DNA of 64,000 nt from G963667675 sp965197565 (lineage in GTDB: Bacteria > Chloroflexota > Dehalococcoidia > Lucifugimonadales > UBA3495), in NCBI GenBank assembly GCA_965197565.1, contig CBDANK010000003.1, positions 372,001-436,000 on the forward strand, written 5' to 3'. Position numbers and translations under genes: made by a program. The first letter of the stretch is position 1, and the number at the start of each line of letters is the position of its first letter. The notes beneath the pieces were generated by a model. It was given only the letters and a program-made list of their open reading frames with translations, was not told where the DNA came from and made no database searches. Positions 25,037 to 34,590 of the stretch are shown piece by piece.

Positions 25037-26785
25037 ATGGCTACATCGGTTAAAAGACAGATCCGTGTTGGGAGCATAGACCAATTGAGGGAACGCGGCT
25101 GCATGGTGGCAACCGGCGCAGGACATACCATAGCCGTCTTCTTTCACGATGAAAAGGTGTACGCGGTAGACAACCGGTGTCCTCATATGGGGTTTCCTCT
25201 GGACCGGGGCAGCGTGAAGGACGGCATCCTGACATGCCATTGGCATCACGCCCGGTTCGACCTTTCCAGCGGGGGCACGTTCAATCCATTCGCCGACGAT
25301 GTTCGCAGCTTCCCCGTAACCGTCGTAGATGGTGAAGTGTGGGTCAACCCGGAGCCGTCGCCCCGTAATGAAGTGGAGCATTGGTCGGCCCGATTGGACG
25401 ATGGAATGGAACACAACATACGCTTGGTCATGGCCAAGGCGGTGTTGGGTCTACAAGCGGCGGGCGCCGAATACCGGGTCCCTCTTGCCATGGGGGCCCG
25501 CTTTGGCACTACCTACACCGCAGCCGGCTGGGGATCGGCCATGAGTATTCTAACTTGTACGGCCAACATTCTTCCCCACTTGGCGGAGGAGGACCGGCCC
25601 CGGGCCATGTACCAGGGCCTGCTCCACGTTGCTCGTGAATGCGCCGGAAAGCCCCCTCGGTTTACCGTGGAGCCGCTGCCCACCGGCGAGACTCGACCCC
25701 AGGTTTTCAAGAAGTGGTTCCGCAACTTTATAGATGTCCGGGATGACGAGGGCGCGGAACGGTGTCTCAGGACGGCCATAGAGCTGGGGATGCCGCCTCA
25801 AAATATCGCGGATATGCTGTTCTCCGCCGCGACGGACCATATCTATTTGGACGCCGGGCACGTCGTGGATTTTGCCAACAAAGCATTTGAACTGTTGGAC
25901 CACATCGGTTGGGAACACGCCGGCCAGGTCCTTACCAGCCTGGTGCCCGGCATGGCTAGGGCCAGGCGCAGTCAAGAGTTGAGCGAATGGCGTCATCCCA
26001 TTGACCTTGCTTCTCTGGTCTGGGCCGCTCGGGAAGAGCTCCCCGCTTTATACGAGGAGGGCCGCCGGAAAAATAACGGCTGGAATGGTGAGACGCAGCT
26101 TGCCAGGGAGATGTTGGGAGACGCCCCGGCCACAACGTTGGAGGCGATCAAGGAAGCAGTGCGCTCCGGAGCCAGGCCCGATGCTTTGGGATCGGCTGTA
26201 GCCTACGCCGCATTTCTTAGGATGGCCCGCTTTCACCTGTCTAACGAATTCAGGGACTGGGATACAGTCCACAATACCCTGACGGCGGCCAATGCCTTGC
26301 ACCAAGCATTGAAACGCGCCCCCTCATTGGAGTTGCTGCGCGGCGTCTTCGACCTAGCTATGAGCATCTACTTGGACCGGTTCTTGAATATGCCGGCCCA
26401 ACGAATCCCCGAAACAAACGGCAAGCCCATTGACGGGCCGGCCCTATTGGACTCGCTGCACCAGCGGATGGACGTCCGCCACCAAGTGGAAGAAGTGGCG
26501 GAGCTGGTGTCCCAGCATGTCAGCGGAGGCGGTGAGTCTGAGGCCCTCCTGGCGGAATTGGGCCAGGTCATGCTCAGGGAAGATTCGGAGTTTCATTCCT
26601 TCCAAATCGTGGATGCGGCCTTCAAGCAGTTCGATGCCCGCCTTGGCTCCGAATCGGGGCGGCACGTCCTGATCGGCATGGCAAGGTTCTTGGCGGCCCA
26701 TTCACCCACGCCGAGGGCGGTGGGCCAGACTTACCAAATCGCGCTGCGCCTACACCGGGGCAAGGAGATCTATCGAGAAGACTAG
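25037..26785 (+). CDS. Rieske [2Fe-2S] domain fused to a large helical domain
   Basis: Residues 8-105 form a Rieske ferredoxin-type domain with ligands Cys48, His50, Cys67 and His70 (RCPHMG and LTCHWHH). Residues 120-582 are almost entirely predicted helix with no family I can name. That part has His-rich bits (TDHIYLDAGHVVDF, WRHPIDL) and a C-terminal stretch MARFLAAHSPTPRAVGQTYQIALRLHRG. No catalytic domain of ring-hydroxylating oxygenases is present. Start follows AGGAGG. It heads an operon with a CoA-transferase (20-base gap) and an LLM flavoprotein, so it may pass electrons in an oxidative step on a CoA-linked or free acid. Confidence 0.8.
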   Translation: MATSVKRQIRVGSIDQLRERGCMVATGAGHTIAVFFHDEKVYAVDNRCPHMGFPLDRGSVKDGILTCHWHHARFDLSSGGTFNPFADDVRSFPVTVVDGEVWVNPEPSPRNEVEHWSARLDDGMEHNIRLVMAKAVLGLQAAGAEYRVPLAMGARFGTTYTAAGWGSAMSILTCTANILPHLAEEDRPRAMYQGLLHVARECAGKPPRFTVEPLPTGETRPQVFKKWFRNFIDVRDDEGAERCLRTAIELGMPPQNIADMLFSAATDHIYLDAGHVVDFANKAFELLDHIGWEHAGQVLTSLVPGMARARRSQELSEWRHPIDLASLVWAAREELPALYEEGRRKNNGWNGETQLAREMLGDAPATTLEAIKEAVRSGARPDALGSAVAYAAFLRMARFHLSNEFRDWDTVHNTLTAANALHQALKRAPSLELLRGVFDLAMSIYLDRFLNMPAQRIPETNGKPIDGPALLDSLHQRMDVRHQVEEVAELVSQHVSGGGESEALLAELGQVMLREDSEFHSFQIVDAAFKQFDARLGSESGRHVLIGMARFLAAHSPTPRAVGQTYQIALRLHRGKEIYRED

Positions 26786-26805
26786 CCTGGAACAGGAGGA
26801 AATTC

Positions 26806-28053
26806 ATGGCGGCAGAGAGGCCGGAGCTACGGGAAAAGCAGTTTGGGGCCCTGCAAGGAGTCCGTATTCTCTCCTCTGGTTCCATTATCGCCGAGCCCTA
26901 CGCAGCAGCCATGGCCGCCGAGATGGGGGCCGAGGTCATCCAGATAGAAAGGCCGGGGACGGGTGATGCGGTTTGGCGCAACCTGGAGTTCCCCATCCAA
27001 GGGGAAGACGGCGCGGCCACAGCGGCCGGCTGGGTCCAAGACCGGCGCAACACCCACCACATTACCCTGGACTTGTCCTCCCCCAAAGGCAAAGAGCTGT
27101 TCCTGAGTCTTGTGCCCCAATGCGACATATGGATGGAGTCGTCCATACCCGGCACCTATCAGGCTTGGGGTCTCGACGACGAGACGGTGTTGCAGGCCAA
27201 TCCCCGTCTGGTAATCTCCCATGTGTCCGGCTACGGCCAAGATGGTCATTCGGACTATCTAGCGAGAGCGTCTTACGATTTCATCGGCCAAGCCTTCGGA
27301 GGCATGATGCACCTGACCGGTTTCCCGGAACCCGACCCTCCGGTACGCGCCGTCCCCTGGATGGGCGACCGCATCACTGCCCTGGTTTGCTTATGGTCCA
27401 CCCTGGCCGGGTACATCTACGCCCAGCGCACCGGCAAGGGACAGGTCATCGACGTGGCCCAATATGAAGCGGTCCATCACATCCTTGCCGGCACCATGGT
27501 GGCTTACTTCGAGTTGGGTTTAGAGCGCACCCGCTCCGGCAACAAAGCCGGCCTGTTCCAACCTTACGATGTATACCAAGCGGCGGATGGCTGGGTTATT
27601 GTTGCCGCTCTGGGAAATGTGTTCAATCGAGTGCTCCCGGTGTTGGGGCTGGACCCCGGCGACCAGCGTTGGCAGAAGGCCCACATCGAGCCGGAGTCTA
27701 TGGAAGGGATCGAGTTCGACGCTATCCTGCGGGGTTGGGTGGAGGAGCGCACGGTGGCCGAAGTAGTGCGGACCATGAACGACGCTCAGGTGGCCAGTTG
27801 CCCCATCATGACTCCCAAGGACATGGCCGAGGACCCTCATTATCAGAAACGAAATATCCATACGGAGTGGGAAGACGTCAATCTGGGCAGAAAAGTCAAG
27901 GGTATCGGCATCACGCCCAAATTCTCGGTGACGCCCGGCGAGGTGTGGAGGGGGTCGGTCCCCTTGGGCTACGACAACGAGCTGGTCTTCGAGCGTCTCC
28001 TGGGACTCGGGCCGTCTCAGGTGCAGCAGCTAAAAGCGGACGGCGTGATCTAA
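26806..28053 (+). CDS. CaiB/BaiF family (class III) CoA-transferase
   Basis: The 415 residues match class III CoA-transferases: an N-terminal Rossmann part (GVRILSSGSIIAEPYAA), GYGQDG near 143, and Asp188 in PWMGDRI aligning with the catalytic Asp that forms the acyl anhydride. It moves CoA between carboxylic acids. Start ATG follows CAGGAGGAA. Located between the Rieske fusion and the LLM gene, it may activate or release an acid handled by those flavin and iron-sulfur proteins. Confidence 0.85.
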   Translation: MAAERPELREKQFGALQGVRILSSGSIIAEPYAAAMAAEMGAEVIQIERPGTGDAVWRNLEFPIQGEDGAATAAGWVQDRRNTHHITLDLSSPKGKELFLSLVPQCDIWMESSIPGTYQAWGLDDETVLQANPRLVISHVSGYGQDGHSDYLARASYDFIGQAFGGMMHLTGFPEPDPPVRAVPWMGDRITALVCLWSTLAGYIYAQRTGKGQVIDVAQYEAVHHILAGTMVAYFELGLERTRSGNKAGLFQPYDVYQAADGWVIVAALGNVFNRVLPVLGLDPGDQRWQKAHIEPESMEGIEFDAILRGWVEERTVAEVVRTMNDAQVASCPIMTPKDMAEDPHYQKRNIHTEWEDVNLGRKVKGIGITPKFSVTPGEVWRGSVPLGYDNELVFERLLGLGPSQVQQLKADGVI

Positions 28054-28079
28054 CCAAATCGAACTATCGAGGTCCACCA

Positions 28080-29168
28080 ATGCACGTAGGCATATCCACC
28101 ATCTTCCAGAATGATCAACGAGCCGTGCCGGACCACCAAGTCTATCGCAACGAGCTCTGCTTGGCCGACTTGGCCGAGCCGCTGGGCTACCAGTCGATCT
28201 GGGGCGTCGAGCACCACTTTACCGGCTATACCATGTGCCCCGACGTGATGCAGTTCTTAACCTATATGGCCGGCCGCACCGAGAAGGCGTTGTTGGGCTC
28301 GATGGTGGTGGTCCTTCCCTGGCACGATCCCATGCGGGTAGCCGAGGAAGTATCCATGCTGGACAACATCAGCGGCGGCAGGGCCATCCTGGGCATCGGC
28401 CGGGGGTTGGGCCGGGTGGAGTTCGAGGGGTTTGGGGTGGATATGTCCCAGTCTCGGGCCCGCTTTGCCGAATCGGCCGAGATGATCTTGGAAGGGCTGG
28501 AGACCGGGTACTGCCAGTATGACGGCGAATTGGTCCGGCAGCCTCGCCGGGACATCCGGCCCGCGCCCTTCAAGAGCTTCAAGGGACGGACCTACTCCGC
28601 CGCGGTGTCGCCGGAGTCGGCCCAAGTCGTTGCTCAACTGGGAACCGGCGTGCTGATTATTCCCCAAAAGCCTTGGGAAGAGGCCGCTGGGGAGTTGGCC
28701 GCTTACCGGGAGACCTATCTCCGGGTGAACGGGGTCGATGCGCCCCGGCCGGTGGCGGTGGGTTGGACTTTCTGCGACGAGGACGAGGAGCGGGCTTACA
28801 ACATGGCCCGCCGTTACATGGGCGGCTACTGGCAATCGGTGATGGACCATTACGAGTTCAAGCAACACCACCTGAAAGAGGTCAAGGGTTACGAATACTA
28901 CGACAAATTCGCCGAAAAGATCGACCGGTACGGCGACGAGCGGGTAAAGGATTTCTTTATGAACTTGCAGGTCTGGGGGACACCGGAGCAGTGCTTTGAA
29001 AAAATCATGGCTATCCACCAATGGACCGGCAATGACACTTTTGTGGGTGTATTCAGCTATGCCGGAATGCCTTTGCAGGACGCTGAAAAGAGCATGAGGC
29101 TTTTCGCTTCCCAGGTAATGCCCCAACTCAAGGAATTTCAGCCCGCCGCGCCCAACGCGGTATGCTAA
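28080..29168 (+). CDS. LLM-class flavin-dependent oxidoreductase
   Basis: The 362 residues show the bacterial luciferase TIM-barrel: WGVEHHFTGY near 41, SMLDNISGGRAILGIGRG near 97 and the C-terminal GTPEQCFEKI module. These enzymes use FMNH2 or F420 for mono-oxygenation or hydride transfer. ATG at 28080 follows CGAGGTCC, 26 bases after the CoA-transferase. One of four LLM proteins in the window. The substrate is unknown. Confidence 0.82.
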   Translation: MHVGISTIFQNDQRAVPDHQVYRNELCLADLAEPLGYQSIWGVEHHFTGYTMCPDVMQFLTYMAGRTEKALLGSMVVVLPWHDPMRVAEEVSMLDNISGGRAILGIGRGLGRVEFEGFGVDMSQSRARFAESAEMILEGLETGYCQYDGELVRQPRRDIRPAPFKSFKGRTYSAAVSPESAQVVAQLGTGVLIIPQKPWEEAAGELAAYRETYLRVNGVDAPRPVAVGWTFCDEDEERAYNMARRYMGGYWQSVMDHYEFKQHHLKEVKGYEYYDKFAEKIDRYGDERVKDFFMNLQVWGTPEQCFEKIMAIHQWTGNDTFVGVFSYAGMPLQDAEKSMRLFASQVMPQLKEFQPAAPNAVC

Positions 29169-29218
29169 CCAGAAACTAAGTGCTTGTTCTCCCCCTTTCG
29201 GTCGGCGGGAGGGTGAGG

Positions 29219-30220
29219 TCACGGCAACCGGGGCAACAACTCCTCGGATATAAACTGCAAGTGCTCCAGGCGTGCGGATAGACCTTTGGGCAAATTCAGG
29301 CTGGACAAACCGACGTACTCCAGCCCGTAGTCGTCGTGGCATTGGGTGATGGTCTCGGCGCAGTCCTGGGGACTGCCGACGATAGCCCAATCAGCCAACT
29401 GCCGCGTCTCTCGCAGGCCGAAGTCGACAGTAGTGGCTTCCTGCATATCGAAGGACCCGTACATCCCGGCCTTGGCCTCTCCGGCGGCGGCAGCTTGGTT
29501 TATGGCTGTTCGCCGGTCCTTGGCAATTGCGATGGAGCGGTGGGCCGCTACTATTCCCTTGGATTTCTCACCCTGCTCTTTCAGGGCTTGTCTATACTCG
29601 CCAGCAAGAAACCGGAGGTCTTCCCAACTTGGCTGCGGCCCAAGTAGACAGGCGTCTCCCATGTCGGCGGCTCGGCGGATGGCGGCAGTGCTCTGGGCCG
29701 CGATCCAAAGCGGAGGATAAGGCTTCTGGACCGGAGTGAAGCTCATCCTGGCATCATGCACCTGCCAGTGCCGGCCCTCAAAGGTTACTGCATCGCCGGT
29801 CCACAGCCGCTTCATCAGCGTGATGGACTCTTCGAAGCGGCTCACCCGGTCCCTCCGGTTGGTGCCGAAGGCGTTTAGCTCTTTCTCACGGTAGCCGATG
29901 CCCAGGCCAAGGATAAAACGGCCATTGCTGATCTGGTCCAGGGTCGCGGTCTGCTCCGCGATGTCTACCGGATTGAAGTAAGCCAGCAGCAGAATGCCAG
30001 TCATCAGTTTCATGCCTGCTGCTTCGGGAGCCAAGCGGGCCAGGATTTGCATCGGTTGCAGCCATACGGTGGGATGGGAAATAAAATGCTGGGGCATGTA
30101 GATAGTAGAAAACCCCCAGGAACGGGCCCGGCGGCAAACCTCCGCCGCTTCTTCGACCTGCTCGTAAATCGAGCGATTGGGGTCGTCCAGATAGTCCCGG
30201 ATGCATATACCGATTTCCAT
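29219..30220 (-). CDS. LLM-class flavin-dependent oxidoreductase
   Basis: The 333 residues have the LLM fold: YMPQHFISHPT near 41, TATLDQISNGRFILGLGIGYREKEL near 90-115, and PPLWIAAQS near 170. The ATG at 30220 follows GGAGG and was preferred to the longer in-frame ORF start 24 codons upstream. It is convergent with the LLM gene at 28080 and shares only the fold with it. It may be F420-dependent, as many actinobacterial and Chloroflexota relatives are, but the cofactor is not evident from sequence alone. Confidence 0.8.
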   Translation of the reverse strand: MEIGICIRDYLDDPNRSIYEQVEEAAEVCRRARSWGFSTIYMPQHFISHPTVWLQPMQILARLAPEAAGMKLMTGILLLAYFNPVDIAEQTATLDQISNGRFILGLGIGYREKELNAFGTNRRDRVSRFEESITLMKRLWTGDAVTFEGRHWQVHDARMSFTPVQKPYPPLWIAAQSTAAIRRAADMGDACLLGPQPSWEDLRFLAGEYRQALKEQGEKSKGIVAAHRSIAIAKDRRTAINQAAAAGEAKAGMYGSFDMQEATTVDFGLRETRQLADWAIVGSPQDCAETITQCHDDYGLEYVGLSSLNLPKGLSARLEHLQFISEELLPRLP

Positions 30221-30286
30221 TGTGCCGCCTCCGCTACCCAGGGTTTTTCGATTCTCAATGTTAGGTGAATACAGACTACCACGCCC

Positions 30287-30395
30287 GGTCATTCTGAGGA
30301 GCTTGCGACGAAGAATCCAAGATGTTTCGGCAGCAAAACAGCATTGAAGACCAGGACTTTAGACCCTTCGCTATCGCTCAGGGTGAAAACTGAAA
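30287..30395. repeat. Dispersed intergenic repeats next to the IS110 remnant
   Basis: Two arms, CATTCTGAGGAGCTTGCGAC and CCCTTCGCTATCGCTCAGGG, face each other across about 65 bases, forming a long fold-back of the same family as at 16970. It occupies the gap between the LLM gene and the transposase. Confidence 0.5.
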
Positions 30396-30411
30396 GCAAC
30401 TGTCTTTGATG

Positions 30412-31358
30412 TCAAGACTTGATGAGGTTTTGGTTCCAGCGATGACCGCTCTTGGCCATGCCGTTGAGGATGGTGAGCAGCTTGCGCATACAGGCGACGA
30501 GCGCCAGTTTCTTGGGTTTGCCGGCGGCCAGCAGCCGTTGGTAGAAGCTGCGGATCACCGGGTTGTGCCGGCTGGCCACCAAGGCGCCCATGTAGAGCAC
30601 GGCCCGGACTCGGGCCCGCCCTCCGGCCACGGTTCTCCGGCCCCGCATGGTCCCGCGGTCCCGGTTCATCGGGGCCACTCCCACCAAGGCGGCTATCCGC
30701 TTCCGGTCCATGGTGCCCAGTTCCGGCAAGTGGGCCAGCAGCACCAGGGAGAGCTGTTCCCCCACGCCAGGAACGGAGCGCAGCAACTCGTCCTTCTCCC
30801 GCCATGCCGGACTCCGGCGCAGTGTCTGCTGCAGGTCCTCGTCCAAGTCGTCCAGTTCCTGCTCCAGCCACTGGAGGTGAGCCTGGATGCGTGGAGCAAC
30901 GGCGCGGCTGGCCGGCCCAAGACGGTTCTTCTCCGCCACCAGCATGGCCACCACCTGGTTGCGCCGGGTGGTCAGGGAATGAAGTTCTCGGGTGTCCGAA
31001 TCGGGCAGGGGACGGACCGGCGGACGTACCGCCTCGGCGAAATGGGCCAGAACCTGGGGGTCCAGGGCATCGGTCTTGGCCAGTCGGCCGGTGGCTTTGG
31101 CGAAGTCGCGCACCTGACGGGGATTGACCACCAGCACCGGCAGGGCCGCCGCCGCCAAGGCGCCGGCCAGGGGGAGTTCCAAGCCGCCAGTGGCCTCCAA
31201 GACCACTGCCGAGGGGTGCAGAGACTGCAACTCCGTGCCAGGCCGCTGACCCCGGCCTCGTCGTAAGCGACACTCCAGGCGGCGCCCGAAGGCCGGAGGG
31301 CCACATCCACTCGGTCCTTGGCCACGTCGATGCCTGCGTAGATGGCTTCCTGCTGCAT
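30412..31358 (-). pseudogene. IS110-family transposase, frameshifted
   Basis: The ATG at 31358 follows GGGAGGG and encodes YAGIDVAKDRVDVAL with the first DEDD Asp. The frame breaks near 31231-31240. The rest (LQSLHPSAVVLEATGG, KTDALD, then the helix-hairpin-helix SVPGVGEQLS and the transposase_20 ending) continues in another frame to 30412. One inserted base rebuilds a transposase of about 315 residues, normal for IS110. IS110 elements use a DEDD RuvC-like nuclease and have no true terminal inverted repeats, so the element ends cannot be fixed. Noncoding flanks at 31359-31580 may include the guide RNA region known for this family. Confidence 0.8.
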
Positions 31359-31581
31359 ATTCCCTCCCGGTCAAGGGTTGGCCCGTTCTTGCAAAATGCG
31401 GGCTTGTCAGCCCAAGCAACTGTCCGGGCTCTTTGGGGAAAGGCGCGGCGACCATGCTTTCAGACGGCCTGCCATGACCAAGACCCTACCGGTCTGCCGC
31501 ACCCTGAATCACTCCTCACCGGAGATTTTCCGCACCAACCTCAAGATACAAGGCCCTGCTGTAAGGGCCTCACAGAAAAGT

Positions 31582-32625
31582 CTAATTGGCTCCTTCGACA
31601 AACTCATTGGTATATGCCTGAGTACCGTCAATCGGCTCGTCAAGCTGTCCGTTGGAATACAGCCAGTCGGCAAAGACAACCCAGCGTTCCGGCGTTTGCC
31701 ACCCCACGGAAACGCCGTCTTGCCACAGTGGCGCTAGGACTTGGACTCCAGGCCGCTCAATGTCCTCGTCGACTTCCTCATCGGTCCCCGATAATAAAAT
31801 GTCGACAGCGGCGTCGGGATCGGCTGCCGCATCCTGGTAGCCCCGGACCACTGCGCGGATGAAACGCTGCACTACGTCCGGTTTTTCCTCGACCATTTTT
31901 TCACTGGTCACCATCACTAGCTCATAGAAGTCGGGAACACCCCACTCCTGCATCTTCATGATGTTGACCGGATAGCCTTGATTCTCGATTAGGAAGGACT
32001 CGTGGCTTATGTAGCAGCCGACGCAAGCGTCCACTGACCCGTTGATCAACACCTCCGCTAAGTTGAAGCCAACGTTAACTAACTCCACGTCGTCGAGGCC
32101 GCCTTCGACACCGTCGGCCTTGAGCATTGTGTCCAACAAAGGCTCATTCAAGGGTATTCCCGGATAGCCGATTTTTTTACCTACTAGGTCCCTGGGCCGG
32201 GTAAGGCCCGAGGACTGAAGGGTCTGGACTGAGTTTAGCGGGTGTTGGACCAAGGCGGCGATGGACACGACTGGGACCCCTTGAGCCCGGGCCAGCAGCA
32301 AATCCGGTTGGTAGTTGATTCCGAAGTCGTCGGCCCCAGCCGCCACTGTTTGGTTAACCGTGGATGGGTCGACGGGTGTGTACATATCCACTTCCAGGCC
32401 TTCCTCGGCAAAGTAACCTTTATCCAGGGCCACAAAAAGCCCGGCGTGATTGGCGTTGGGATACCAGTCCAATGCCAGTTTGACCTTCACTTTCTCTGGA
32501 CTTTCTGGACTTAGCGTAGGCTCGGGAACAGGGGTGGGTGTGGCAGACTCGCCACAGGCTAGAGCTACAAACATCACCGCGAGTAATAATCCTATAGAAA
32601 ACAACAACCTGCTTAGCATCATCAA
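31582..32625 (-). CDS. thiY: ABC transporter substrate-binding lipoprotein, ThiY/NMT1-like
   Basis: The 347 residues begin with a lipoprotein signal (lipobox VALAC, Cys24) and a Pro/Thr-rich linker. They continue with the NMT1/THI5-like fold: LALDWYPNANHAGLFVALDKGYF near 50, and GIPLNEPL near 165. Family members bind thiamin pyrimidine precursors such as formylaminopyrimidine. It is the last gene of the TPP-riboswitch-controlled operon, 60 bases after the permease, which strongly supports a thiamin-related ligand. Confidence 0.82.
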   Translation of the reverse strand: MMMLSRLLFSIGLLLAVMFVALACGESATPTPVPEPTLSPESPEKVKVKLALDWYPNANHAGLFVALDKGYFAEEGLEVDMYTPVDPSTVNQTVAAGADDFGINYQPDLLLARAQGVPVVSIAALVQHPLNSVQTLQSSGLTRPRDLVGKKIGYPGIPLNEPLLDTMLKADGVEGGLDDVELVNVGFNLAEVLINGSVDACVGCYISHESFLIENQGYPVNIMKMQEWGVPDFYELVMVTSEKMVEEKPDVVQRFIRAVVRGYQDAAADPDAAVDILLSGTDEEVDEDIERPGVQVLAPLWQDGVSVGWQTPERWVVFADWLYSNGQLDEPIDGTQAYTNEFVEGAN

Positions 32626-32685
32626 ACCTCCCGAATTATTTCCTTCTTTGATTACCGTGCTGGGGAAGCCACGGTTGGAAATAGG

Positions 32686-33546
32686 TCACCGGCCGTTGGT
32701 CCGGGAACGCCTTTCATGGTGATACCACGGCAGGAAAACCCTCTCCAGCACCCCCGAAATCAGGAATAATGCAATGCCCATCAAGCTCAGCAAAACCACG
32801 GTCGCGTAAACCCTCTCGCTGAGAAACTGGGACTTGGACCGGATGGCCAGATAACCTAAACCTTCGCTAGAACCCACCCATTCCCCGATAACTGCGCCAA
32901 TAACGCTGACTGTTATGGCGATCTTGATTCCGGAGAACATGAAGGGGAGGCTGTTTGGCACCTGGACTTTAGTAAATACTTGCCATCGGCTTGCCCCTAG
33001 GGTGCGCAGTAGCCGGACCATATCAGGGTCGGCCGACTTCAGCCCGTCCACCGAGTTAACTACAATCGGGAAAAAGGAGATTAGGGCTACGACTATAACC
33101 TTATGCTGCATACCGTAGCCAAGCCAAATCAGCAGCAAGGGCGCAATAACAATAATGGGGATGGTCTGGGAAGCTACCACCGATGGGTAAATCACCCTTT
33201 CCAGGGTCCGGGACCGGTGGATGAGACCGGCAAGCAGCACCCCGCTGGCCAGGGCAATACTGAACCCTATTAGCACTTCTTCCAAGGTCACCCAGGTGTG
33301 GCGGAGAAACAACCCCCGGCTAGTCCAGAGCTCCTCCCCGATCGAGTGAGGTGACGGCAGCTTCCAATGTGGAATATCGTTAGCTGCCACGACCCATTCC
33401 CACAAGCCAATCAGGCCGGCGACGATAATAACAGCGGGAATCCACTTCCCAAGTAGCCGAGCAAAGCTCCGTATGATATGCCTTGGAGGGCGGTCGGCGA
33501 TTGTTTGGACTGCCTGACCCGGCGGTATGCTTTCACCTACTCCCAT
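32686..33546 (-). CDS. thiX: ABC transporter permease, ThiX-like
   Basis: This 286-residue integral membrane protein has about six hydrophobic segments (first IPAVIIVAGLIGLWEWV near 35) and the BPD_transp_1 coupling loop region (LRTLGASRWQVFTKVQVPNS near 180-200, EAA-like). It overlaps thiZ by 14 bases. It forms the channel for the pyrimidine importer with ThiZ and ThiY. Confidence 0.82.
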   Translation of the reverse strand: MGVGESIPPGQAVQTIADRPPRHIIRSFARLLGKWIPAVIIVAGLIGLWEWVVAANDIPHWKLPSPHSIGEELWTSRGLFLRHTWVTLEEVLIGFSIALASGVLLAGLIHRSRTLERVIYPSVVASQTIPIIVIAPLLLIWLGYGMQHKVIVVALISFFPIVVNSVDGLKSADPDMVRLLRTLGASRWQVFTKVQVPNSLPFMFSGIKIAITVSVIGAVIGEWVGSSEGLGYLAIRSKSQFLSERVYATVVLLSLMGIALFLISGVLERVFLPWYHHERRSRTNGR

Positions 33547-34366
33547 AGTGGTCTCCCACCTGTGAGGAGTCTTCCCGAAGGGATGCTAATAATTCTCCTT
33601 TGAGCTGGGTAAATGGCGGTTCAGTAATCAACTGATAGCTCCTGGGCCGAGGCAAATTCACATCCATAATTGTCTTAGTGCGCCCCGGCCTAGCGGTCAG
33701 CACGTAGACCCGGTCGGACAGCAGGACCGCCTCGTCTACATCGTGGGTAATCAAGATAATCGTCTTTCCCAGGGCGCCCCACAGGTCCATCAGCCACTCT
33801 TGCATCTGGACCCGCGTGAGAGCGTCCAGTGCGCCAAAGGGCTCGTCCAGCAGCAGCACCGCTTGGTCCAGCATCATGGTGCGGAGAAAAGCGGCTCGTT
33901 GGCGCATACCCCCGGACAGAGTAAAGGGGTACTGGTTCTCGAACCCCTTCAAACCGAAGAGGCCGGTCATCTCCAGGGCCCGCCGCCGCGCTCGGCGACG
34001 GGGCATCCCCTGAAGCTCCAGTCCCAAGGCGGCGTTATCCAGCACCGTACGCCAGGGCAGCAACAGGTCCTTTTGTTGCATGTATCCGATCCGGCCCAGC
34101 CTATCCTTGGGCCGGTTCCCGTTCCACTCCTCGTCCAATTCCACGGTACCGGCGTCGGGTTGGTCCAGCCCGGCAATGATGTTAAGCAAGGTGCTCTTGC
34201 CGCAGCCGCTGGGGCCTATCATGCTCACGAATTCCCCTGGACCGACCGTGAGATTGATCCCGGCCAAGACCGGCTCCCGGCGGCTCTCCACCTCGTAGGA
34301 CTTATAAATTGAATCGGCCTTGATTTTCGGCCTGGTTATTGAATTGACGGCAGCCCCGCGTTCCAT
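33533..34366 (-). CDS. thiZ: ABC transporter ATPase, ThiZ-like
   Basis: The roughly 277-residue ATPase has Walker A GPSGCGKST, Q-loop MQQKDLLLPW, signature LSGGMRQR, Walker B AVLLLDEPFGALD and switch His in ITHDVDEA. The ATG at 34366 is chosen because a TTG start 13 codons upstream would lie in the T-tract of the riboswitch terminator. No clear Shine-Dalgarno precedes it. It belongs to the nitrate/taurine/thiamin-precursor ATPase group and is first in the operon. Confidence 0.82.
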   Translation of the reverse strand: MERGAAVNSITRPKIKADSIYKSYEVESRREPVLAGINLTVGPGEFVSMIGPSGCGKSTLLNIIAGLDQPDAGTVELDEEWNGNRPKDRLGRIGYMQQKDLLLPWRTVLDNAALGLELQGMPRRRARRRALEMTGLFGLKGFENQYPFTLSGGMRQRAAFLRTMMLDQAVLLLDEPFGALDALTRVQMQEWLMDLWGALGKTIILITHDVDEAVLLSDRVYVLTARPGRTKTIMDVNLPRPRSYQLITEPPFTQLKGELLASLREDSSQVGDHYGSR

Positions 34367-34402
34367 AGTGAATTTGGCAGTGGATTTGGCCCGAATTCTT
34401 GG

Positions 34403-34440
34403 CAAAAATAAAAGACCGCCAGGAAAGTTCCGTAGCGGCC
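34403..34440 (-). terminator. Riboswitch expression-platform terminator
   Basis: On the minus strand GGCCGC...GGAA and TTCC...GCGGTC form a stem (34440-34414), followed by TTTTATTTTT (34413-34404). It lies between the TPP aptamer and thiZ, so TPP binding would favour this terminator and shut off import. Confidence 0.7.
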
Positions 34441-34454
34441 CAAATGCGATGGTC

Positions 34455-34558
34455 TATAGCCCGCTTCCCTCCGCTGGCATTACCCAGGTCAGGTTCGCAA
34501 GGGTCGGCGGCATTTGAGGCCGCCCTCTCAGCCCGGCTCAACCGAGCTCCCCTACGTG
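34455..34558 (-). ncRNA. TPP riboswitch (THI element) aptamer
   Basis: Minus-strand sequence contains the conserved THI-box parts in order: GGGGAGCTCGG, the CTGAGAGGGCGG segment with the invariant CUGAGA, ACCCTTGCGAACCTGA, then CTGGGTAATGCCAGCG and AGGGAAGC. These match the thiamin pyrophosphate aptamer. A variable hairpin (GCGGCCTC...GCCGCC) lies between. It controls thiZ-thiX-thiY. Confidence 0.92.
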
Positions 34559-34590
34559 CCTTGGTTTTGTAAGGTTGTTAAAGCATAGCC

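Noticed and set aside
28257..29390. 377-codon minus-strand open frame opposite the LLM gene
   Set aside because: It is antisense to a well-supported LLM protein and its translation is of low complexity without motifs.
30371..31306. 311-codon alternative minus-strand frame in the IS110 transposase region
   Set aside because: The Gly/Pro/Arg-rich translation is a shadow of the true transposase frames.
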